This document shows positions 36,839-45,679 of a stretch of DNA of 59,824 bases, piece after piece. Every line of letters starts with the position of its first letter. Positions within the stretch are counted from its first letter, which is position 1. Origin of the DNA: Marinilactibacillus kalidii (GTDB taxonomy: Bacteria > Bacillota > Bacilli > Lactobacillales > Carnobacteriaceae_A); NCBI RefSeq assembly GCF_017599325.1, contig NZ_JAGFVM010000002.1, positions 1 to 59,824 of the forward strand, read 5' to 3'. The translations under genes and the position numbers were made by a program. The notes beneath the pieces are model-generated. The model saw only the letters and a list, made by a program, of their open reading frames with translations. It did not search any database and was not told where the DNA came from.

Positions 36839-37288
36839 TTATACAAACGATATCATTCGTCTTTGCAATATTTCTGCCTGACTCTCAGATCGACAAATAA
36901 TCAACACAGCATTATCTCCTGATATACACCCAAATACTTCTTCATAATTAGCTGTCTCGATCAAAGCGCCTAATGCAAATGCATTACCCGGTAATGTTTT
37001 GATCAATACGAATTCTTTTTGAGTATCGATCGAAACGAAAGCATCCTTCATCAATCTAGACAATTTTTTTGAGATATTAAAATTCATTTCAGGTGGCACA
37101 CTATACTGATAGCCTCCAGATTGAGAAGGCACTTTAATCAGTTGCATTTCTTTTATATCTCTGGATATTGTCGCTTGAGTAACCTCAATGCCTCTATCTT
37201 TTAAGATACTAACAAAATCTTCCTGTTTTTGAATCATTTCTTGTTGTACTAACTGTTTCAATAGCTGGTGACGTTCTTTCTTTTTCAT
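36839..37288 (-). CDS. argR: Arginine repressor ArgR/AhrC
   Basis: Hexameric arginine-responsive transcription factor, about 149 residues. The N-terminal winged helix includes MKKKERHQLLKQLVQQ and VTQATISRDIKEM (recognition helix with SRD). The C-terminal oligomerisation/arginine domain includes PGNAFALGALIET and CISGDNAVLIICRS, with the GDN motif for arginine contact. The frame is open 32 codons upstream, but alignment to the family and AGGAG about 11 nt upstream favour ATG 37288. ARG boxes upstream suggest autoregulation. Confidence 0.94.
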   Translation of the reverse strand: MKKKERHQLLKQLVQQEMIQKQEDFVSILKDRGIEVTQATISRDIKEMQLIKVPSQSGGYQYSVPPEMNFNISKKLSRLMKDAFVSIDTQKEFVLIKTLPGNAFALGALIETANYEEVFGCISGDNAVLIICRSESQAEILQRRMISFV

Positions 37289-37410
37289 ACAATACGACAC
37301 TCCTACTCTTGGCTCTGGCCACGACCTCTGTAAACAACGATATGAACAAATCATTAAGGAGCTTCGATAAAAAGGAACTGACATTTAAAGACCTTAACAG
37401 TTTATTCGTC

Positions 37411-37459
37411 CTTATACTTTTATACAGTATATTTATACATTCGTTCATCGTTAAGTATA
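37411..37459 (-). promoter_or_regulatory. argR promoter with tandem ARG-box operator
   Basis: A minus-strand -10 TATACT lies at 37454-37459 with no strong -35. Just downstream, at 37411-37441, are two tandem AT-rich dyads (TGTATAAATATAC and TGTATAAAAGTATA) that match the ArgR operator style. They lie at about +6 to +36, in the 5' UTR. Confidence 0.55.
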
Positions 37460-37520
37460 CCCTAGATTCGTTATGGATAAAAGCCAAAAGTTAGTAGTCA
37501 TCGATATTTTTGTAAACGAT

Positions 37521-38360
37521 TCATTCTAGAGATTCAACTGCACTATTTCTTTTACCCAAGTATTCTTCAGCTGATAAGACAGCATTTATCATTTCTTGCA
37601 TATTTTGATTTTTCGGCAAGCGATTTGTAAGGTAAGCTAAGAATTCGATATTACCTTTTCCACCTGTTATTGGCGAAATCGTTAATCCTTCTAGTGTATA
37701 TTCATGTTTGTATGCAAACTCTAAAATATTTTCAAGTACTCGCTTATGCACTTGAGGGTTCGTCACGATTCCTTTATTTCCAACCTCTTCTTTTAATGCT
37801 TCAAATTGTGGTTTAATCAGCGCGATGACTTTACCTTCATTCGCTATAATAGATTTAAGGACCGGTAATATTCGCTTGAGAGAAATAAAAGAAACATCGA
37901 TAGTTGCAAGGTCAGGTTGGCCATGATTGAAATCTGCTAGCTTACTATGTCTAAAATTGGTTTGCTCCATAACGACTACTCTCGAATCATTCCTCAGTTT
38001 CCAAGCAAGTTGATTGGTTCCAACATCTAATGCATAGACTAGTCGAGCACCATTTTGTAAGGCTGCATCTGTAAATCCACCTGTAGAAGAACCGATATCT
38101 AAAACCACTTTATCGGTCAACTTTAGCTCATACAACTTTATTGCTTTCTCAAGTTTCAAGCCACCTCTGCTGACGTATTTAAGCTCGTTCCCTTTAATAT
38201 AAAGTTCTGTATCCATCGCCCACTTTTCACCAGCGGTTAGAATCTGAACTTCCTCACGGGTGTATACTTTTCCTGTCATGATAAATCTTTTAGCTTTTTC
38301 AGCATTTTCTGCCCAACCTTGTCGTATTAACAGTTCATCTGCTCGCTGCTTCTTCAACAC
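37521..38360 (-). CDS. tlyA: TlyA-family rRNA 2'-O-methyltransferase
   Basis: Predicted 16S/23S rRNA cytidine-2'-O-methyltransferase of the TlyA/YqxC family, 279 residues. An N-terminal S4 domain (KKQRADELLIRQGWAENAEKAKR, about 2-60) precedes an FtsJ-type SAM domain with VLDIGSSTGGFTDAALQNGA near residue 85-105 and the conserved Lys/Asp positions in YALDVGTNQL and ATIDVSFISL. Start GTG 38360 (or the following TTG) sits close behind AAGGAG. In the conserved ispA-tlyA-argR-recN order. Confidence 0.92.
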   Translation of the reverse strand: MLKKQRADELLIRQGWAENAEKAKRFIMTGKVYTREEVQILTAGEKWAMDTELYIKGNELKYVSRGGLKLEKAIKLYELKLTDKVVLDIGSSTGGFTDAALQNGARLVYALDVGTNQLAWKLRNDSRVVVMEQTNFRHSKLADFNHGQPDLATIDVSFISLKRILPVLKSIIANEGKVIALIKPQFEALKEEVGNKGIVTNPQVHKRVLENILEFAYKHEYTLEGLTISPITGGKGNIEFLAYLTNRLPKNQNMQEMINAVLSAEEYLGKRNSAVESLE

Positions 38361-38412
38361 ACGTCTCCTTACTCACTTTATTGTTCTACTTTAGTTACAG
38401 AAATTTACTAAT

Positions 38413-39297
38413 TTAAACATCCATTGATAATGTATCTATAAATGAATGTAATAGTCTGGCATCAAATGTAGGGGTTAATTGCTTGATTTGGTCGACTGAT
38501 TTTTTCGCTGTGTCCAACTCTGTTTGCAATCTCTCTTTTGCTTTTTTCAGACCAAGCAAAGCTGGGTACGTACTTTTTCCTAATTTGCTATCTGCGCCAG
38601 TAGCTTTTCCTAATTCATTTGCATCGCCCACGACATCTAAAATATCGTCTCTAATTTGATAAGCAATCCCAATTTTTTTTGCGATATTTTCTAATAGTAC
38701 TCGTTCAGAGCTTTCGCAATCAGCAATCACACCACCTGCAAACATAGCATAACGAATCAGCTCACCTGTTTTTCTCGCATGTATCGACTCGAGTTCCTCA
38801 ATCGTCAGAGAAGCATTTTCACCATCCATATCTGCTTGTTGACCACCAATCATTCCCTCGTAACCCGAAGTCACAGCTAATTCCCTAATCAGTCTTATTT
38901 GCTTGCTGGGTTCGATTTCACTTGAAGTAATCACTTCAAAAGCATATGTTAGTAGCGCGTCGCCAGCTAAAATCGCTGTAGATTCGGAGAATTGAATATG
39001 ATTTGTTGGTTTTCCTCTACGCATATCATCATCGTCCATTGCAGGAAGATCGTCATGAATCAAGGAATACGTATGAATGTACTCAAGCGCTGCAGCAACT
39101 GGGTAACCTACTTTGATTTCTTTATCAAACGCTTTAATCACTGCTAATAATAAGAGTGGACGTAATCGTTTTCCACCGGCTTCTAAAGAATACTTCATCG
39201 CTTCTTCAATCACTGTACCACTGCGGTCTTTGATCAAGTTCAGACTATAAGTTTCAAATGGTTCATATTCATTCTGATAAAATTCCTGGAAATTCAT
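38413..39297 (-). CDS. ispA: Farnesyl diphosphate synthase (geranyltranstransferase)
   Basis: Trans-prenyltransferase that makes farnesyl diphosphate for undecaprenyl and quinone precursors. 294 residues. The two aspartate-rich motifs are IHDDLPAMDDDDMRRG (near residue 80-93) and QIRDDILDVVGD (near 215-225). GGKRLRPLLLL is the substrate-binding segment. Start ATG 39297 follows AGGAG. It follows xseB by 10 bp. dxs, which follows ispA in Bacillus, is absent here. Confidence 0.95.
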   Translation of the reverse strand: MNFQEFYQNEYEPFETYSLNLIKDRSGTVIEEAMKYSLEAGGKRLRPLLLLAVIKAFDKEIKVGYPVAAALEYIHTYSLIHDDLPAMDDDDMRRGKPTNHIQFSESTAILAGDALLTYAFEVITSSEIEPSKQIRLIRELAVTSGYEGMIGGQQADMDGENASLTIEELESIHARKTGELIRYAMFAGGVIADCESSERVLLENIAKKIGIAYQIRDDILDVVGDANELGKATGADSKLGKSTYPALLGLKKAKERLQTELDTAKKSVDQIKQLTPTFDARLLHSFIDTLSMDV

Positions 39298-39307
39298 ATA
39301 GCCACTC

Positions 39308-39544
39308 CTAGTTCTCTTGTTGGTTTAAATCACTTTCAAATGTAGCTTCTTTTCCATTTTCATCAACGATTTTTGTCATTGTTTCTTCTGCTTCTTGGAG
39401 TGTCTTTTTACATAATCTACTTAATTTTATACCTTCTTGAAACTGGTCTAATGCTTCTTCTAACGGGACATCACCTTGTTCTAATTTCGAAACGATTTCT
39501 TCTAATTCTTTTAATGCGTTATCAAAATTCATTTCTTCTGCCAT
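39308..39544 (-). CDS. xseB: Exodeoxyribonuclease VII small subunit
   Basis: 78 residues, family length. The conserved helix pair FDNALKELEEIVSKLEQGDVPLEEALDQFQEG is diagnostic. It partners XseA in single-strand DNA degradation. It lies 20 bp after xseA. Confidence 0.95.
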   Translation of the reverse strand: MAEEMNFDNALKELEEIVSKLEQGDVPLEEALDQFQEGIKLSRLCKKTLQEAEETMTKIVDENGKEATFESDLNQQEN

Positions 39545-39564
39545 ATTGATCCCACCTCTTCTAA

Positions 39565-40917
39565 TTACTCACTTTCTGATGAATAATTGACTTCTTTTAT
39601 TTCTGCTTTAAATGATCCTTTAGATAATTGTACTGAAATCTGGTCCTCAACATTCAATTGTTCTATTGATTTTATCACTTCATCTTCTTTTCTAACATAG
39701 GCAAATCCCCTGCCAAGAATTTTCAATGGCGATAGATGCTCTAAGGATTGTATATAGTAGTTCAACTGTTTATCCGACTGCTCTAACAATTGACGTTGGG
39801 CTCTAATCAAACTTTTCTCAAGTTGTTGCACTTCTTTATCATAATGCTTAATTGAATTAGCCGGACTGAGTGCACGAAGGCGTTGATCTAGTAATAATCG
39901 TGTCTGGTCACTCTTAGCGACTTTATCTTTAAATACTTGAATCAACTGTTGTTGTAACTGATCCAAATTTTGACTATAACCCTCATACAGTCGTTGTGGC
40001 TGTCTAAAGATATAAGACCTTTCCACTCTTGCTAAACGGTCTTTCAAGCTTTGAATACGATTCTGATAGGCTCTCAATATACGATGTTCTTGTTGTTCAA
40101 TCTTCATTAGCTCTTCTGAAAGAACAGGAACTGCAAGTTCTGCTGCTGCAGTTGGTGTTGCTGCCCTTACATCAGCTACCAAGTCTGACAGGGTCGTGTC
40201 CGTTTCATGACCAACTGAGGAAATCACCGGGGTACTGGCTTGAGCAATTGCTCTTACAACGATTTCTTCGTTAAAGGGCCACAGGTCTTCAAAGGATCCT
40301 CCCCCCCTTGCCACGATCAATATATCTAAATCATTTCTCTCTTCAGCTCTTTGAATATTGCGTGCAATGGATTTTGCTGCTTTATCTCCTTGAACTAGCG
40401 TAGGAAATAGAAAGAGTTCTACTGATGGAAACCGCCTTTTCACTGTCGTGATGATATCTCTAATAACGGCACCACTTTGGCTAGTGATGACACCAATTTT
40501 TTTAGGAAATTTAGGTAATACCTTTTTAATGGACGGATCAAAAAGTCCTTCTGCAGCTAATCTTTTTTTAGATTCTTCATAGGCTTGATACAAAGCACCT
40601 ATTCCATCAGGCTCCATATGTTCAATATACATTTGATAGGAACCCGTTTTTTCATATACAGATATTCGTCCAACTACAAGGACACTCATGCCTTCTTCAG
40701 GTTGAAACTTCAACTTTTTGAAATCTCCATAGAACATCACTACCGATAATTTAGCTTGGTCATCTTTAAGGTTAAAATATTGGTGACCGTTTTTACGATT
40801 ACGATTAAAATTGGAAATCTCTCCTGTTAAAAATACACGCTCCAAATAAGGATCGTGATCGAACTTTCTTTTCACGTATCTGGTAATCTGTGAGACGGTC
40901 AAATATTTCTCATCCAT
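39565..40917 (-). CDS. xseA: Exodeoxyribonuclease VII large subunit
   Basis: 450 residues. An N-terminal OB-fold (about 1-110, LTVSQITRYVKRKFD) binds single-stranded DNA. The catalytic core has GVITSQSGAVIRDI, the conserved ARGGGSFEDLWPFN and SVGHETDTTLSDLVAD near residues 150-250. A long coiled-coil C-terminal part binds XseB. It starts at ATG 40917 with GGAGG upstream. folD, found before xseA in Bacillus, is absent. Confidence 0.96.
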   Translation of the reverse strand: MDEKYLTVSQITRYVKRKFDHDPYLERVFLTGEISNFNRNRKNGHQYFNLKDDQAKLSVVMFYGDFKKLKFQPEEGMSVLVVGRISVYEKTGSYQMYIEHMEPDGIGALYQAYEESKKRLAAEGLFDPSIKKVLPKFPKKIGVITSQSGAVIRDIITTVKRRFPSVELFLFPTLVQGDKAAKSIARNIQRAEERNDLDILIVARGGGSFEDLWPFNEEIVVRAIAQASTPVISSVGHETDTTLSDLVADVRAATPTAAAELAVPVLSEELMKIEQQEHRILRAYQNRIQSLKDRLARVERSYIFRQPQRLYEGYSQNLDQLQQQLIQVFKDKVAKSDQTRLLLDQRLRALSPANSIKHYDKEVQQLEKSLIRAQRQLLEQSDKQLNYYIQSLEHLSPLKILGRGFAYVRKEDEVIKSIEQLNVEDQISVQLSKGSFKAEIKEVNYSSESE

Positions 40918-40957
40918 CGTTGACCTCCTTTAAAAGTGACTTAATAAATAAAGAGAG

Positions 40958-40997
40958 CGAAAAAATAGGAATGCTCGTCTATCTTGCACTCCTATTT
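40958..40997 (-). terminator. Terminator between nusB and xseA
   Basis: A 12-bp stem (40963-40974 with 40986-40997, one G-U) followed on the minus strand by five T. It splits the efp-nusB part from the xse-ispA part of the cluster. Confidence 0.75.
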
Positions 40998-41097
40998 CTT
41001 CCCTCTTCATATTCGCTAACCTGTTCACTTAGTAAGACCTATTGACAGTTCAACGTTGATTTTAGAAGTTCATTTTTTATTTTATTTTGCCGTCAAC

Positions 41098-41583
41098 CTA
41101 AGCATCTTGTGTATCTACAATACTTTGCAATACACCGTTAACAAATTTACTTGCTTTCTGATCATTAAAGTCTTTTGTTAATTCAATCGCTTCATTGATG
41201 ACAATACTTTTGTCAATTTCTTTTTGAAAAAGCAATTCATACGTCGCTAATCTCAAAATCAAAAGATTTGTTCTTTCTAATCTGTTCAATGTCCACTTCT
41301 TCAAGTGTTTTGTAATCGTCTCATCGATTGCTTGTTCATTTTCCTTAACGCCATCTACAATGACTGTCAGGTAATTCAAGGCATCGCGTACGATTTGACT
41401 CCCACTTTTATCTTCAGGTAAGACTGCTTTCATTGCTTCTTCTGGAGTCAATACTTGTTTCATATCCAATTCACTTTCAAGCGAAAATTGGATGACTTCT
41501 TGATTGGTACATTCAATATCAGTGGATAGCTGGAAAAGAGACTGAAAGGCTTTTTCCCGAATCACACGCCTTACAGTTTTCAC
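41098..41583 (-). CDS. nusB: Transcription antitermination factor NusB
   Basis: All-helical RNA-binding factor used in rRNA antitermination; 161 residues. The N-terminal RREKAFQSLFQL-type motif and the C-terminal VINEAIELTKDFNDQKASKFVNGVL are family hallmarks. Start ATG 41583 overlaps the asp23 stop (ATGA), so the two are translationally coupled. Confidence 0.95.
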   Translation of the reverse strand: MKTVRRVIREKAFQSLFQLSTDIECTNQEVIQFSLESELDMKQVLTPEEAMKAVLPEDKSGSQIVRDALNYLTVIVDGVKENEQAIDETITKHLKKWTLNRLERTNLLILRLATYELLFQKEIDKSIVINEAIELTKDFNDQKASKFVNGVLQSIVDTQDA

Positions 41584-42002
41584 TCTGTCTCATCTTCTTC
41601 CGATTCCAATTTAAATAAATCTTGGATATTTGTTTTTTCTGGTACGATGCCTACGATATGAATATTAATCTCAGATAATTCAATCTCAGTCATATGATAG
41701 ACTTGTTCTCTAATTCGTTGTTGAATATCCACTGCCACTTTAGGCACGTTAACGCCATACTTAAAGTAACAATATACTTCAACCTTCAATCCTTCTTCGT
41801 CTGAGACTAAATGAACGCCTTTATTATGGCTTGTTCTACCAAACATCGACTTCACTTCAGTCGTAAATCTTCCTTGCATAGCGTATACGCCATCAACTTC
41901 ATTAGCAGCTATTCCGGAGATAACTTCCAGGACTTCAGGTGCAACTTCTATTTCACCAAATGGATTGATGTGTGGTTTATTAATGTGTGTTTCTTCAGCC
42001 AC
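41580..42002 (-). CDS. Asp23/Gls24 family envelope stress protein (YqhY-like)
   Basis: 140 residues. The Asp23 domain is clear: GEIEVAPEVLEVISGIAANEVDGV, then VEVYCYFKYGVNVPKVAVDIQQRIREQV. In Bacillus the yqhY gene occupies the same place, next to accBC, and has been linked to control of fatty-acid synthesis; accB and accC are absent here. Start ATG 42002 has GGAGG upstream. A Glu/Asp-rich tail closes the protein. Confidence 0.92.
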   Translation of the reverse strand: MAEETHINKPHINPFGEIEVAPEVLEVISGIAANEVDGVYAMQGRFTTEVKSMFGRTSHNKGVHLVSDEEGLKVEVYCYFKYGVNVPKVAVDIQQRIREQVYHMTEIELSEINIHIVGIVPEKTNIQDLFKLESEEDETE

Positions 42003-42041
42003 GATTATTCCTCCTTTATTTTATCTATAGATTTTAGCCTA

Positions 42042-42599
42042 CTAGGCACGTGAAACATAAGTGCCTTCTGATGTGTTGACGATCAATACGTCATCTTTAT
42101 TTACAAACAATGGCACGGTTACTACTGCACCTGTTTCAAGTGTAGCAGGTTTTGAACCTCCAGATGTTGTATCTCCACGAATACCTGGTTCAGTTTCAAC
42201 AACTTTAAGTTCTACTTTAGTTGGCAATTCAACACCTAATACTTCGTGTCCAAACATCATGATTTCAACTAACATATTTTCTTTCATAAATTTAAGCGCT
42301 GCTGTAATTTGATCTTCTGGGATTTCAAGTTGTTCATACGTTTCAGTGTCCATAAATACATGCGTACCAGCATTATCATATAGATATTGCATGGTTTTGT
42401 TTTCGATATGTGCACTTTCTAATTTTTCACCAGCACGGAATGTTTTGTCTTGAACAGCACCACTACGTAAGTTTTTTAGTTTAGAGCGTACGAATGCTGC
42501 TCCTTTACCTGGTTTTACATGTTGGAATTCTAATACTCTCCAGATATTCCCATCATGTTGAATCGTTTGGCCTGTTTTAAAATCGTTTGTTGATATCAT
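42042..42599 (-). CDS. efp: Elongation factor P
   Basis: Relieves ribosome stalling at polyproline stretches. 185 residues. The KOW-like N-domain carries the loop [11 protein letters not shown] near residue 28-40, with Lys at the tip, the position modified in many bacteria. The OB domains follow, ending in [17 protein letters not shown]. Start ATG 42599 follows AGGA/GGGAGG. The window holds no EF-P modification enzyme. Confidence 0.97.
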   Translation of the reverse strand: MISTNDFKTGQTIQHDGNIWRVLEFQHVKPGKGAAFVRSKLKNLRSGAVQDKTFRAGEKLESAHIENKTMQYLYDNAGTHVFMDTETYEQLEIPEDQITAALKFMKENMLVEIMMFGHEVLGVELPTKVELKVVETEPGIRGDTTSGGSKPATLETGAVVTVPLFVNKDDVLIVNTSEGTYVSRA

Positions 42600-42754
42600 T
42601 CTATTTATTTCCTCCCGAAGTGTTTTCTAATCAGTCAAACTCACTGAAAGCGTTCTACACTATCTCATAGTTATATACATGCTTATTGTACCACGATTTG
42701 AGTCATAAGTCTTACTATCCAAGGACAAGAAAGCGTTATTTATTACTGTGAACT

Positions 42755-43825
42755 TTATTTTTCATCGATAATGATTAGTTCTTTCGTTGATTGCATCAGA
42801 TTTCGGTTACCGTCTTTTGTTATCAGTAGATCATCTTCTATTCGGACACCACCTAATCCTGGAATATAAATGCCCGGTTCATTCGTAATAACGTTACCTA
42901 CAACTAATGGCTGATCATTTTTAAAATTGATTCCTGGTCCTTCATGCACTTCTAATCCGATACCATGTCCAGTTGAATGGCCAAACGCCTCGCCATAACC
43001 TTGTTCGGTGATGTAGTCTCTCGCAATACTGTCAAGTTCTGCACCTGTTACGCCAGCTTTGGCTGCTGCCGAAACTTTAAGGTTTGCATCAAGAACGATT
43101 TGATGAATTTTTTTCAATTCCTCACCTGGATCACCTAACGCAAATGTACGCGTCATATCTGACACATACCCTTTATAGTAACAGCCAAAATCTATTGTGA
43201 TCATATCACCGATCTCAATGACTTTATCGCTCGCCACACCGTGAGGCATTGCTGAACGAACACCACTTGCAACAATCGTGTCAAAAGAAACGCCAGATGC
43301 TCCGCGTTCACGCATAAAGAAATCAAGTTCATTAGCTACTTTAATTTCAGTCATACCTGGCTTAATATAAGTCAGAATATGTTCGAATGCCGCTTCTGTG
43401 ATTGAAATGGCTTCTTGAATTAAGTCAACTTCTGCATCATCTTTAATTTCACGTATATCTTCTATAAGTGTACTTACAGGTACAAGTTCGCATTCGAAGC
43501 TCTCTTTAATGGACGCATAGGTTGAAAAGCTAACATGGTTTTCTTCGAATCCTATTTTAGTTATATTTTGTTCTGTTATGATTTCTGTTACTACATCATA
43601 AATCGATCCTTTGTTTTGGATAACTTCAAATCCTACCGCTTGCTCCGCTGCTTGCTCTGTATATCTAAAATCCGTTACAAAGAAAGCATGGTCTTTCGTA
43701 ATTACACTGAGACCAGTAGAACCAGTAAACCCAGAAGCATATCTTAGGTTGTAGGGACTCGTAATCAACATAGCGTCTAAAGAATTTTCGACTAACTCGC
43801 TTTGAATATTTTCAATTCTTGACAT
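42755..43825 (-). CDS. pepP: Xaa-Pro aminopeptidase, M24B family
   Basis: Metallopeptidase that removes N-terminal residues before proline. About 356 residues with an N-terminal creatinase-type domain (1-120) and the pita-bread catalytic domain. Metal ligands are visible in TIDFGCYYKGYVSDMTRTF (two Asp), GHSTGHGIGLEVHEGP (His), TNEPGIYIP (Glu) and GGVRIEDDL (Glu). The preceding TTG codon (43828) is in frame, but ATG 43825 with an AGGAT upstream is preferred. Lies upstream of efp, as in many Firmicutes. PepP versus PepQ naming is by family. Confidence 0.92.
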   Translation of the reverse strand: MSRIENIQSELVENSLDAMLITSPYNLRYASGFTGSTGLSVITKDHAFFVTDFRYTEQAAEQAVGFEVIQNKGSIYDVVTEIITEQNITKIGFEENHVSFSTYASIKESFECELVPVSTLIEDIREIKDDAEVDLIQEAISITEAAFEHILTYIKPGMTEIKVANELDFFMRERGASGVSFDTIVASGVRSAMPHGVASDKVIEIGDMITIDFGCYYKGYVSDMTRTFALGDPGEELKKIHQIVLDANLKVSAAAKAGVTGAELDSIARDYITEQGYGEAFGHSTGHGIGLEVHEGPGINFKNDQPLVVGNVITNEPGIYIPGLGGVRIEDDLLITKDGNRNLMQSTKELIIIDEK

Positions 43826-43992
43826 CAAAACATCCTATCTCTATTATCATTTTATTTTCTTTTAGTTAAACTATTTACAGTATAATCTGTTCAAGCATAG
43901 TGTGCTTATCGTATAGCTAAAAGAATGATTTCATCCATTTAAGTATAACAAATGAACAAAAAAAAAGAAACGTAACCAGATGATTGATATAT

Positions 43993-44044
43993 TCCTAATA
44001 AAGTAGACAGTAGAAATAATAAAAATTCTACTACTTTGTTAGGA
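43993..44044 (+). repeat. Hairpin at the IS remnant 5' end that covers the transposase Shine-Dalgarno
   Basis: Arms TCCTAATAAAGTAG (43993-44006) and CTACTTTGTTAGGA (44031-44044) pair over 14 bp with one G-U, and TAGAA/TTCTA (44011-44015, 44026-44030) extend it. The 3' arm contains most of the AGGAG (44041-44045) of the remnant orfA. Only RNA starting outside the element would carry both arms. Confidence 0.65.
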
Positions 44045-44051
44045 GTTTTAT

Positions 44052-44375
44052 ATGCACAAAAATAAGAAATGGACAGCTGAAGAAAGACATGAAGCTGTAT
44101 TAAGTTATGTAAAAGGGAGCAGCGTATGCCTTGAACTGATTATTGTTTAGATAACCATGTTATCGAACGCTTTTTTTGGATTACTTAAATCAGAATCTTA
44201 TTACCGTAAAAAATTCAGTACAACTTTTCATTTAGAAATAGGATTTAATCGTTTTATCAATTACTACAATAAGCGAAGAATGACTTTGAAATTTAATGGT
44301 CTAACACCTCTGATGTTTCGCATCAATATGAAATGGCCAATTAAATTTTTTACAGAAAAAAGACTTATGCGCTAG
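44052..44375 (+). pseudogene. Internally deleted IS3-family (IS150-like) transposase remnant
   Basis: ATG 44052, 6 nt after AGGAG, opens an OrfA start (MHKNKKWTAEERHEAVLSY) that runs into a stop at 44148-44150 after 32 codons. Immediately after comes the very end of OrfB: DNHVIERFF, then LLKSESYYRKKF and INYYNKRRMTLKFNGLTPLMFR, the conserved C-terminal part of the DDE integrase. The middle, with most of the catalytic domain, is missing. A run of seven T near 44170 shifts frame between DNHVIERFF and GLLKSE. No right inverted repeat is evident. The remnant lies downstream of comGG. Confidence 0.85.
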
Positions 44376-44385
44376 GCATAAGTCT
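44355..44385 (-). terminator. Probable comG operon terminator
   Basis: A perfect 10-bp stem (44361-44370 with 44376-44385), followed on the minus strand by six T. It lies 150 bp after comGG, inside the 3' flank of the IS remnant. Confidence 0.65.
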
Positions 44386-44537
44386 AAAAAGTATTTCAAT
44401 TTTTAATACTGCCTATTCGATACGTAACAGTTTAGATTAATATGAATTTCTGTATGGCTTCGTTTATACCTACAGAATAATAAAGTGTTGACTGTTATCT
44501 TTTGAGTTGCCTTCAGAAAAAGTCCTTTCAACGCTCT

Positions 44538-44885
44538 TTAGTCGTTAAGTATGATCCGGCTTGAAATGACATAGTCGTTATTTAGGATAGCTTTTACATT
44601 ATACTGATTCTCGGAAAACTTCTCCCAATCTGCTCGGCCATTTTCAAAAAAGACGATTCCTTTTGTAGACTTCTCTCGCTCTTTACTTGAATTTTCTAAC
44701 AGATTTTCCGTTAGTTTTATCATACTTTTCGCCTCATAAGTATGCTGAATTTGCGTTAATTGGGCTGCTTGTGTTCGAACGATTGAGGCAAGCCCTGTCA
44801 GAAATAATGACGAGACTGCAACAAAGAGCAATGCTGAAATGAGTATACTACCGGCTTCATCTTTGCCATTAATTTTACTTATCAT
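44538..44885 (-). CDS. comGG: ComGG-like competence pilus protein
   Basis: 115 residues, last gene of the comG operon. An N-terminal hydrophobic helix (about 12-34, GSILISALLFVAVSSLFLTGL) with a pseudopilin-like start is followed by a polar domain. Sequence conservation is low in this family, so the call rests mainly on position and topology. Start ATG 44885 with AGGAGG upstream; it overlaps comGF by about 10 bp. Confidence 0.7.
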   Translation of the reverse strand: MISKINGKDEAGSILISALLFVAVSSLFLTGLASIVRTQAAQLTQIQHTYEAKSMIKLTENLLENSSKEREKSTKGIVFFENGRADWEKFSENQYNVKAILNNDYVISSRIILND

Positions 44886-45390
44886 TTATTGCCTCCTGCT
44901 GGTCACTTAAAACCTTTTCTTTGGGCATAGTTAAGAATGCAACGTACCTTTCGTTATTTAAAAAAGTGGCTTCTAATCTAATTTGTTGACCATCGGGTTT
45001 TAAAACTAAACGCCTTATTTTAGTAAGCATGGGCTGGTGCCCCTCGCCTCCTACGCGTCGTCTAATTAATGATTGGTATCTTTCATAAGAAACTTTTTTA
45101 ATTTTGCCATCCTTTTGCATTTTTTCTACAACAAGGCTATCCTCGTATAGCCCTTCAAGCGTGCTATCTGTCAGCTCATACTCTAACTGATTGAGAAATA
45201 AATGCCATTCTATCTGCCGGTCCATTTTCACTCTGTCTTGTATTTGGATGATTTGTCCACCAAAAAAAGAGACAAGTAATAGGCACATACTGATCACACT
45301 AACCGAAACCATTACTTCTATTAAGGTAAACCCATCTTCACGGAAGCCAATTAACGCCTTGAATAACCACCCTTGTTTCTTGGTTTCGAT
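44875..45390 (-). CDS. comGF: ComGF-like competence pseudopilin, apparent ATC start
   Basis: About 171 residues. The prepilin cleavage/methylation motif EDG-FTLIEVMVSVSV lies upstream of the first in-frame ATG (45312), so a start there would remove it. The frame is closed by TAG just upstream and contains no ATG, GTG, TTG or CTG before the motif. A GAGGTGG lies 6 nt before ATC 45390, giving a 20-residue basic leader (METKKQGWLFKA...EDG) ending in Gly. ATC initiation is thus proposed. Alternatives are a frameshifted fusion with comGE or a sequence error. The rest (QIQDRVKMDRQIEWHLFLNQLE) matches ComGF. Confidence 0.7.
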   Translation of the reverse strand: METKKQGWLFKALIGFREDGFTLIEVMVSVSVISMCLLLVSFFGGQIIQIQDRVKMDRQIEWHLFLNQLEYELTDSTLEGLYEDSLVVEKMQKDGKIKKVSYERYQSLIRRRVGGEGHQPMLTKIRRLVLKPDGQQIRLEATFLNNERYVAFLTMPKEKVLSDQQEAINDK

Positions 45391-45679
45391 CGCTATCCAC
45401 CTCTATTCCCTTTTCCGTAGTCTTAACGTTAATCAACTTATTGTATGAGGTTACCGTTTTTTTATAGGGTCTATCCGGCTGCCAGGATTCAGCATGATCG
45501 AGTAGCGCACGGGTGATTTCTGTTTTTATCTTATGATTTTCATGCTTATCTAACAACGAAATAGTAGCAGGCATCGTAACCAGTAATACGTAAGTAACCA
45601 GACTTAAACAGATAAGACTTTCAAGTAATATATAGCCTTTTTGCTGACTCAGCAACCCTAACCATTTATTCCATTTCAA
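45338..45679 (-). CDS. comGE: ComGE-like competence pseudopilin
   Basis: About 113 residues with a prepilin-like N-terminus (QQKGYILLESLICLSLV). An in-frame GTG at 45688 directly abuts GGGGA, too close; TTG 45679 lies 8 nt from GGGGAG and is preferred. It overlaps comGD upstream and comGF downstream, as is common for minor pseudopilin genes. Confidence 0.75.
   Translation of the reverse strand: MKWNKWLGLLSQQKGYILLESLICLSLVTYVLLVTMPATISLLDKHENHKIKTEITRALLDHAESWQPDRPYKKTVTSYNKLINVKTTEKGIEVDSDRNQETRVVIQGVNWLP

Noticed and set aside
44157-44375. 72-residue ORF as an intact gene
   Set aside because: It is the frameshifted C-terminal end of an IS3-family OrfB within a deleted element.
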